Source of the DNA: Prorocentrum cordatum
Lineage: Eukaryota > Sar > Dinophyceae > Prorocentrales > Prorocentraceae
Direction of reading: 5' to 3'
DNA length: 47,500 nucleotides
Assembly (NCBI GenBank): GCA_963575745.1
Contig: CAUYUJ010014624.1
Span: 64,485 to 111,984, forward strand
Below are positions 40,761-47,500 of the stretch, piece after piece. Each line of letters starts with the position of its first letter. Within the stretch, counting starts at the first letter, position 1. The notes beneath the pieces are model-generated. The model was not told the origin of the DNA. It searched no databases and saw only the letters and a program-made list of their open reading frames with translations. The translations under genes were made by a program, and so were the position numbers.

Positions 40761-40917
40761 TCACCAGTTTGAAACATATCCCTATCCCTATGTTTGACAT
40801 CACCTCACCTCGATGCCGATCTTAAGGATTCCCTCAGTTTTTGAGGGCCTATCCCTAAGATTGTCCTCGCTTTTTGCTCGCCCATCTTAGGGATAGGGAT
40901 ACGTTTGAGGCTGGTTA
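40761..40917. mobile_element. MITE-like element M5, copy 2
   Basis: 157 bp, same termini (left tcaccagtttgaaacatatc; right complementary to taaccagcctcaaacgtatc). The nested inner stem is better preserved here (gatcttaagga / tccctaagattg, and ccctcag-ttttt-gaggg). Downstream 40953-41000 contains two GCAGGATCCTGC palindromes. Confidence 0.8.
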
Positions 40918-41610
40918 GCAGGGCCAGGGCGGCTATCGTCCAGGTCGAGGTGCAGGATCCTGCAAGATTTCCCGCAGGATCCTGCAGGACCCTGCAACGC
41001 CCGACTGACCCAGGTCTGGATTGACCCGTGTCAGTGCGTCCCCGAGGCGGTCTCTTTTTGCCCTCTGCCTCGCGGGGTTTCCTCTTCTCCTGGCAACTCC
41101 CCGTCAGATCTGTCTCGCCAGCCTTCATCCCCTGCGGGCAGCTGGAGGAAGTAGCAGGTGAGCACCCGCTCCCGTTCAGCGCCCTGCCTGAATTGGCGTG
41201 GGTCTGAAGCACCCCCTAACTGTCCCGGTCCTCGTTCTCCCCCTTCGCTCCTTCCGCTTCCCTCATTGCTCTTCCTCTTTCTTCCTCCCTCCCCAGTCTC
41301 TGGGACCCAGGGCTTCTACCCATCTTCTTGCGATTTCCTGTGCCAACTCTTCGTCGCGTCGCCGCCGACGCGGAGACAAACAGGTAAATGGCCGTCTCCA
41401 AGCATTTGCCCCTTCGGCGAGGTGAAGAGGCAGGAGCAGCAAAGACGCCTGGAATGTCAGAGGGCTCCAGGGCCCATGGTGGGTACAGATGCGGCTTCGT
41501 GGCGGAGGGGGCCCGTGGTCGGCTTGTCGGGCACCGGCCAACGAAGACACTCGGAAGCGGACAGGACAGCGTGCCTCCGTGTACATGTTTACGGGGGGTG
41601 GGTAGACCTC

Positions 41611-41775
41611 CTACCCTGACACGTCGATGAGCGCATTGGCCGTTTTCGGTCCGCGAGAGGGCGTCGCGGCCCTCATTTTTGCGGGGCCAGGTCCGTCGGC
41701 TTCGGCCCTAGGCCGTTTCCATGAAAGGGAGGTTTGCGAAAGAGAGGCTCGTCCACCGCCGAACCTACCTTGGTA
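41611..41775 (+). repeat. dispersed repeat M3, copy 2
   Basis: Partner of 37645-37822, beginning ctaccctgacacgtcgatga. The region between (41000-41600) holds no supportable gene. 'ggaagtagcag|gtgagcaccc' at 41149-41169 looks like a splice donor but has no convincing exon. Confidence 0.65.
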
Positions 41776-41877
41776 GGTGGTAGGGCTTCTGGCAGGCGGC
41801 GGAGAGAAAAAGACGACGATGGAGAGGGCGGAGCCTGGGGTTCGACGTCGTCCCGTCACGTGTTGCAGCGTGCGTCC

Positions 41878-41985
41878 AGAACTTCCACAGAACTTCCACA
41901 GAATGGGGCTTCCCCAAAACTTCCACAGAACTTCCACAGAACGTGCGTGTGATCAAAGTGGGGCTTCCCCAGAACTTCCACAGGG
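41878..41985 (+). repeat. AACTTCCACAG short tandem repeats with TGGGG-CTT-CCCCA hairpins
   Basis: The 11-mer aacttccacag occurs five times, interleaved with two copies of tggggcttcccca. Confidence 0.85.
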
Positions 41986-42289
41986 GTCCGGCCACCAGGC
42001 CGGACCGCGCGGTGACTTCTGCAGTATCCAAAGGCTGATTGTTGAAGGCTCTGGCGGTCACCCGGGTGATCGGGCCCGCCCCCCTCCCGTTCCCCCCCCT
42101 GGATAGATTCGACCTTGTCTGTCGTGCAGGTCCGGAGGAAGTGCGCAGTACCGGTTTGCGCGGGCATGTTCAGGGCTGGACAGTGCGAAAGGGTTCGGTT
42201 ATCGACCTGCACCTCCTCCCTCCCCCCGATAACCCAGGCTTTCGTCGGAAAGTGCAAACACGATCATTTAGGGGAGCGTTGTACAGTGA

Positions 42290-42405
42290 CGTGCGGATTG
42301 TAGCAATGTCTTTCCCAAGGGGATTGGAGCAATTTCGATCTTCGGGGGATTCTAACAATTTTGGTACCCAGGGGATTGTTGCAAATTCGGTTCCCGAGTT
42401 CGTCA
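42290..42405 (+). repeat. ~33-bp degenerate tandem repeat, ~3.5 copies
   Basis: Units of the type 'aggggattg(g/t)(a/t)gcaa(t/a)ttcg' plus 'gtnccc'. A (GT)n microsatellite is at 42544-42580. No gene in 41800-42940. Confidence 0.65.
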
Positions 42406-42947
42406 CGCTGGGACGATGCAAGTTTCAGTTGCACCATTCGTGCCTGGGCGAGCGAGTTGCGTAGGTGTGTGCGCGTTGTTGGGGTGCGGTGGCATCTCGT
42501 AGCGCTGATGCTGGCAACGCGCCAGCAGTCTCAATGTTCCAAAGGCGTGTGTGTGTGTGTGTATGTGTGTGTGTGTGACTGCGCGGCCTCGCCTCTGTGC
42601 ATCATGCTTGTTCGTTATGCTTCCCTTGGCCACGCTCGCTGGCACAGGCGGTGCGTGCGGGAACGTTTGGGCAGGCCGTCCGTGGTTCTGAGGGGTCGAC
42701 GATGGAACTCGACGCTCTGCGTGTGGCTCGTGCTCGTCCTGCGTGGGACGTTCCAGAAAGGGCCCCACCGCCTTCGAGGGATTGATCGAGGGCCTCGCCT
42801 CCGAGGGCCCCCTGCGTACGATACCCTTCCCGAAGCGGTGCTTGCGCCAAGGGGATCTTGTTCTGCCCGGGCCTGCGTGCCAGTCCGGCAGCAGCCACGT
42901 CGTCGCCGACGCCGCACCGTGGCCGCCTCGTCGCCGCCCGTCGTTTG

Positions 42948-43112
42948 TCAGGAGGGAAAAAAACACACAGACACAATTGATCGTCGACTCCCCAGAAAAT
43001 ATAGGAAGATATGGGCAGTGGGGGGGAAGACAGAAACCAAGAAAATATGGGAAAATATAGGGAATCTTTTTATTTGTGTGCATTTATTTGTGTGTTCTGG
43101 GGCCCCTTCAGT
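42948..43112 (+). mobile_element. element M2, copy 3
   Basis: Same termini and interior as 36606-36768; 165 bp. The sequences on its two sides (42893-42947 and 43130-43190) are both rich in gtcgccg/ccgtggccgcc, so it sits inside a locally repeated GC-rich segment. Confidence 0.75.
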
Positions 43113-43249
43113 TTGGGAGCGCGTGCCCGTTTGGCGGCTGCCGTCGCCGTCGCGGCCCCGTGGCCGCCGGGTCGCCGACCGTCGTCTGGGCCGCCGTGCT
43201 GGTCTGGCGGCCATGTCGTCGCCGTCTCCGCCCCGTGGCCGCCTCGTCA

Positions 43250-43600
43250 GCGCATAGATTGCACAGCATGCGCTGCGAGCGATTGTGCAACATCGCCTGC
43301 GCCGTGTAGATTGCACATCAGGGCTTCGTTGCATCATTTTCCACGACGTAGACTGCACCGCATAGATTGCACTACATGCGTTGCGCAGTATAGAATGCAC
43401 CGCAGATGTTGCACCACATAGATTGCACAACATATATTCCACAGCATATATCGCACACGTGGACTGCACCACATAGGTTGCGCAGCTCATTGCACAGCAA
43501 AGACTGCGCAGCACGGATTGCACCGAATCTGTTGCGCCACATCGACTGCTCCACATATGTTGCACCGCGTAGATTGCGCAAGCTATATTGCACAATGCGT
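43250..43600 (+). repeat. ~15-bp degenerate tandem repeat (CATAGATTGCACNRC)
   Basis: About 23 units in which agattgcac / tgttgcac / gactgcac recur every 14-16 bases. It is followed by a (TA)n run at 43629-43650. Confidence 0.85.
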
Positions 43601-43969
43601 ACGTGTTTATATGTATGCATGCATATGTCTATATATATATATATATATATTATAAAGAATATCGGAGTCGGCCGGGTGAAGGGGGGCCGGGCTGCTGCCT
43701 GTACCCCCCTGGGGCGCCCCTCGGGGGGTTCTGGGGGGTCCAGAGCTCAGGGACGGCCCGGGCCCGCCCGGGCCGCGACAGGCTAAGGGCGTCCCAGGAG
43801 GGCCCATCGGTTGCATTTAGGAGTGGCCCTTCGCTGGAGTGACTTTTGATGCGGGCTCACTGGGGCCTCGCGATCGCCGAACGCGAGGCGGCAGTGGCGT
43901 CTTCCGAGCTTGTTTGGCCCCCCCGCGGCCCCCAAAAAGCCACGCACCAAAGGTCACTCTTACCCAGGG

Positions 43970-44480
43970 TCACTCTTGCGTGTAGCCGAGCCCAGGACGG
44001 TCCTAAGGGGCCCCGAAGACACTCAAGATGCCCTCGAGACGGCCGACGAGGACTCCAGCGCGCTCCAGGACGGACCCAAGAGGCTCCCCAAGAGGGCCAT
44101 GGGAAGCAAAAGTCATGTATTTTCCGAGGGTTTTGTTGAAGGATTGGGGCGCTCTCGCTTTTCCCGCTTCCCAGCGCTCCCTCACGGCCTCGGAGGCCTT
44201 TCAGATCGCTCCAAGGCGGCCCACGAGGCCCCGAAGAGGGCCTCAAGACGGCCCAGGAGGCTCCCAGACAACCCAAGTGTGCCTCAAGAGCTTCCCAAGA
44301 AGGGGTCCAGAGGGGGACCGCGAACAGATATTTCGAGGTCTCTGGCCCTAGAGGCCCCCAATAGGCCCCCGGAGGCCATCAAGAGGCTCCCACGAAGCCC
44401 TGTGAGGCCCCGAAGAGGCCCCCAGGAAGCCCCGTGAGGCCCCCAAGGGGTCCCCAGGGAACGCCCAAGAGGCCCCCCAA
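43970..44480 (-). repeat. dispersed repeat family F, copy 6 (reversed)
   Basis: Minus-strand landmark A (ggccagagacctcgaaata) lies in ~44332-44352. Landmark B (gcgctgggaagcgggaaaag) begins at ~44177 and its core runs to ~44105. Same order as plus-strand copies; spacing ~165 bp. Confidence 0.7.
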
Positions 44481-44489
44481 CACACCCCA

Positions 44490-44900
44490 ACGAATCATGT
44501 CCCCAGAAAGCCTTCTTGGGACATAGTTCATCATAGGCCCGAGAGTCTCCAGAGGCTCCGAAGCACCATCGCGCTACTGGAGAGCTGTGCGGGAAGTTGA
44601 CTGGAAACATGATTGATCGCCTTCTTGCGGCCCTCCGCGGATCGTTTCGCAAAAAGTTGCCCCAAGTGCCCTCTTGAAACGACGACCACGACGAAGACGA
44701 CGAAGCGACGAAGACGAGGACGACGACTACAACGACGACGGCGCGCCCCAAGAGGCGACGACGACATTACAACGACGACGACGACAGCACGCCCCCACAG
44801 GCTCCCCAAGACGCCCCCAAAGCCCACGTTACCAGAAGGCTTTCTGGGAACCCGATTCATCAGGCCTCCGCCCCCCCACGCAATCATCTTCCCCGAAAGC
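44490..44900. repeat. CCAGAAAGCCTTCTGG-type palindromes and GAC microsatellite
   Basis: Near-palindromes built on ccagaaagccttcttgg occur at 44496-44519 and 44831-44850, with a third weaker one at 44893-44910. Between them is a (GAC/ACG)n microsatellite at 44680-44790. Confidence 0.55.
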
Positions 44901-45000
44901 CTTCCAGAATGCGGATTGACATGCATGGACTTCTCACTGCCCATAATGCGTTCAGCGTTCTTCACTTCCCGCTCAAACCGTCTGCGGTCCACCACTTCAG
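44877..45000 (-). CDS. possible short exon
   Basis: The minus strand reads 'EVVDRRRFEREVKNAERIMG' then 'SEKSMHVNPHSGRLSGKMIAW' with ordinary amino-acid variety, unlike its surroundings. 'cactgaag|tgg' upstream could be an acceptor. No family recognised and no neighbouring exon found, so this is only a candidate. Confidence 0.2.
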
Positions 45001-45071
45001 TGGAGCACTGAACTCGTCAAGGCCTAGGGCTTGCCAGAACCTGAGCGCGCGCGAAGCGCGCGCGATGGTTC

Positions 45072-45785
45072 CAGTATGTATGCATGTATGTATGTATGTA
45101 TGTATGTATGTATGTATGTATGTGTGTATGTGTGTATGTGTGTATGTGTGAATGTGTGTATGTGTGTATGTGTGTGTATGTGTGTACGTTTGTATGTGTA
45201 TATGTGTGTATGTGTGTATGTATGCATGTATGTGTGTATGTATGGATGCATGCATGCATGAATGCATGCATGCATGCATGCATGCATACATGCATGTATG
45301 TATGTATGTATGCATGTGTGTAAGTATGCATGTATGTGTATGCATGTATGCATGTATGCATGCATGTATGCATGCATGTATGTATGTATGTATGTATGTA
45401 TGAATGTATGTACAAATGTATGTATGTATGTATGTGTGTGTATGTGTGTATGTGTGTATGTGTGTATGTGTGTATGTGTGTATGTGTGTACGTGTGTATG
45501 TGTATATGTGTGTATGTGTGTATGTATGTATGCATGTATGTATGTATGTATGGATGCATGCATGCATGCATGTATGCATGCATGCATGTATGCATGTATG
45601 CATGTATGCATGGATGCATGTGTGCATGTGTGCATGTGTGCATGTATGCATGTATGCATGCATGTATGCATGTATGTATGTATGTATGCATGCATGCATG
45701 TATGTATGTATGTATGTATGTACGTATGTATGTATGTATGTATGTATGTATGTATGTATGTATGTATGTATGTATGTACGCATGT
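45072..45785. repeat. ATGT/ATGC tetranucleotide array with internal ~308-bp duplication
   Basis: About 710 bp of (TATG)n with TGTG and GCATGCATG variants. The ordered variant string around 'tatgtgtatatgtgtgtatg' at ~45191 recurs at ~45499 together with its neighbours (ending in tatggatgcatgcatgcatg), showing a segmental duplication on top of slippage. Confidence 0.85.
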
Positions 45786-45849
45786 AAGCACATACCCCTC
45801 CCGCTCGGGGCACCTCCCCGTGACATCTGCGCAGCGCTCCCGCATCGCG

Positions 45850-46435
45850 CTTCCCGGCCTCCAGGGGGGCCCCCCGAACGCCCGAGGACAGCCCAAGACG
45901 ACCCCAGGAAGCTCTCAGAAAGTAGAATAACGGCCCAAGACGCTCCAAAGCAAAACCCAAGATAGCCTTCGGACGGCTCTCCAGGCTCCCAGCAAGCCTC
46001 TAAGAGACCTCAAGAGAGCTCCGAGAGGCCTCCCGAGAGTGCCCAGAGTACCGAACCTCGTTAATTTTAATTTTTGTTCCCAGGCGTCTGGCCTTCTCAC
46101 CATTCCATGCTTCCAGCGCTCCAAGACGGCCGAAAAGGCCCCCAAGACCGCCCCCGCCTAAGAGACCCCCAAAACGGCCCCAAGACGCTCCGAGAAGGCC
46201 CCAAGATGGCCGAAGAGGCGCCCAAGACAGCTCCAGACCACCCCAGAACAGGCCCAAGATGGGCCCAAGAGCGGGAGCAGGAGGCCTCCAGAGACCTCCG
46301 AGAGGACTCGGGGACCCCCCAGAGGCCCCCAACACACCCCAGACCCCTGAGAGGCCCCAAACAAGCCCCGACGAGGCTCCCCAAACAGCCCAAGAGAGCT
46401 TCGAGAGCCGTCCCGAGGGAGCCCGAAGAGGGTAA
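45850..46435 (-). repeat. dispersed repeat family F, copy 7 (reversed)
   Basis: Minus-strand 'gccgtcttgg' type repetition. A B-like landmark (agcgctggaagcatggaatg, then aacaaaaattaaaattaacg) spans 46052-46120. Landmark A was not recognised. Confidence 0.6.
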
Positions 46436-46586
46436 AATTTTTGATTCTACAGGCTTACGCCACATCCGCCGACCCCTTCTGTGACTGTTGCGAGGCCAGG
46501 AGTTTCTGGCCAGCGGCGTCTTGTGTGAGGGTGCGGTGTCGCGCGCGGGTGGTGGCAGATACGTAGGGGGTCCACATGTTTGCGTG

Positions 46587-46832
46587 ATGCCGGTGGTCTG
46601 GGGCGTGTTTTGCGAGCGCTTTGCGTGCTGTGCACCCGGGTGCGGGGTGTCCTTCTGGGAGGTCGGCCTCTCGCCCCTCAACCAAGTGGAGGAGCACCGG
46701 AAGACGAAAGGAGCAAGAGTAGCGTGCGGAAGCTGTGATCAGCGAAGCATCACCGCGAAAGATGTGGCAGATGAGTCGAAACGGGTGAAGAGGCTGTTGA
46801 CGTTCGCAGCGCGCACGAAACAGTTCGCGTAG
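46587..46832 (+). CDS. possible small Cys-containing protein, 81 aa
   Basis: The ATG at 46587 opens a frame with balanced composition, between two family F copies. It has 'CERFACCAPGCG' near residue 8 and, after 'EEHRKTKG', 'ACGSCDQ' near 48, a pair of Cys clusters that might bind zinc. The C-terminus is basic and helical ('DESKRVKRLLTFAARTKQFA'). It may be the last exon of a larger gene. No family recognised. Confidence 0.3.
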   Translation: MPVVWGVFCERFACCAPGCGVSFWEVGLSPLNQVEEHRKTKGARVACGSCDQRSITAKDVADESKRVKRLLTFAARTKQFA

Positions 46833-46949
46833 CAGCAGCACGTCGCGTAGCACAGCGCCGAGCAAGATTGTGAGCACGTCGCGAGGAAGAGCAAGGCTGC
46901 ATGCGCGGAGTGCATTGCAGTTGGCTTGACGGCTCGCAATGCGGAAGCG

Positions 46950-47500
46950 TCTGGTGGTCTTTTGGAGGCCTCCTGGGGGCCTCTTGGGGGCTCCTTGGGG
47001 CGTCTTGGCGGCCTCTTGGGGGCCTCTGGCGGCCTCTTGGGGCACTCTTGGGGCCCCCTGGGGCTCGTGGGGGCGGGAAGCTAGATTTTTGAATTTTTGG
47101 TTGCCCTCTTGGGTTCCTCTTGGTGCCGTCTTGGGGCCTTCTAGGACCGTTTTGGGGACCTCTTGGGGCGTCTTGGGGCCATATTGGGCCGTCGTGGGGC
47201 CGTCTTGGGGGCCTCTTGGGCTGTCTTGGGGCGGTCTTCAGGGCACGAGACGAATTTGTGAAAACTATACGTTTTACGAAGGAAAGGAGCATTTTTTTCC
47301 GTCTAGGGACCCTCTTGGGACGCATCTTGGAGGCCCCTTGGGGGCGTCTTGGGCCAGCTGGAGGCCATCTCGGGTGTTTTCGATCGCTCTTGGACCGTGT
47401 GGGACCATGTTCAGCTCTCTGGGAAGCCACTTGGAGCGCTCCTGGAGCGCTCTTGGGGCCGTCTTCGGGGCTCTCTTGGGCCGTCTTCGGCGCCTCTTGA
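46950..47500 (+). repeat. dispersed repeat family F, copies at window end
   Basis: 'ggcctcttgggggc' repetition surrounds two AT-rich landmark-B-like cores at 47074-47105 (gggcgggaagctagattttt) and 47240-47310 (gaatttgtgaaaactatacg). The element continues past the end of the window. Confidence 0.65.

Overview
The window reads as nuclear DNA of a large, repeat-choked, GC-rich protist genome; a dinoflagellate is the best fit (about 0.7). Reasons: gene-like islands are few and far apart; there is a degenerate RCC1-like protein of 41-residue units, a type I recall as common in dinoflagellate gene models; there is a protein of the 5-hydroxymethyluracil (hmU) DNA-kinase helical / thymine-hypermodification superfamily, and dinoflagellates are the eukaryotes known for replacing much of their thymine with hmU; the better splice acceptors read AG|G. 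I found no intact spliced-leader gene, rRNA or tRNA, so the assignment is an inference.

Layout. 1-1.0 kb: no gene. 1.0-3.1 kb: RCC1-like repeat gene, then GAT microsatellites. 3.8-4.5 kb: copy 1 of a dispersed repeat (family F). 4.6-5.1 kb: divergent ubiquitin-like gene. 5.1-6.0 kb: GT- and GGA-rich low complexity. 6.06-7.68 kb: hmU-kinase-helical-domain gene. 7.8-8.2 kb: 73-bp tandem array. 8.3-9.0 kb: composite CCCGGGTGC/CCCTATAGC element whose inverted partner lies at 30.8-31.1 kb. 9.4-10.4 kb: a 450-bp T tract joined to family F copy 2. 10.4-15.95 kb: a satellite with a 4-monomer, ~530-bp higher-order repeat. 16.4-16.6 kb: poly(T) bounded by a 14-bp target-site-like duplication. 17.7-18.5 kb: unknown basic protein. 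19.2-20.7 kb: two-OB-fold, RPA-like gene flanked by diverged direct repeats. 21.8-28.5 kb: family F, trinucleotide and CT microsatellites, an RCC1-like remnant and a perfect 18-bp hairpin. 28.9-30.0 kb: Lys/Ala-rich protein with an MBD-like C-terminus. 32.0-33.06 kb: 121-bp satellite with a perfect palindrome in most units. 33.3-34.9 kb: family F and polypyrimidine DNA. 35.3-39.4 kb: probable three-exon NTF2-like gene whose first intron is full of small elements. 37.6-43.1 kb: several MITE-like inverted-repeat elements. 43.2-47.5 kb: 15-bp and ATGT arrays, more family F, and one small possible gene.

The genes form no operon. The only functional theme is modified DNA and chromatin: a base-hypermodification-superfamily protein with a possible BED finger, an MBD-like protein and an RPA-like OB-fold protein. 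Linking them is inference only. Most of the window is structured non-coding DNA, and most of the novelty is there.
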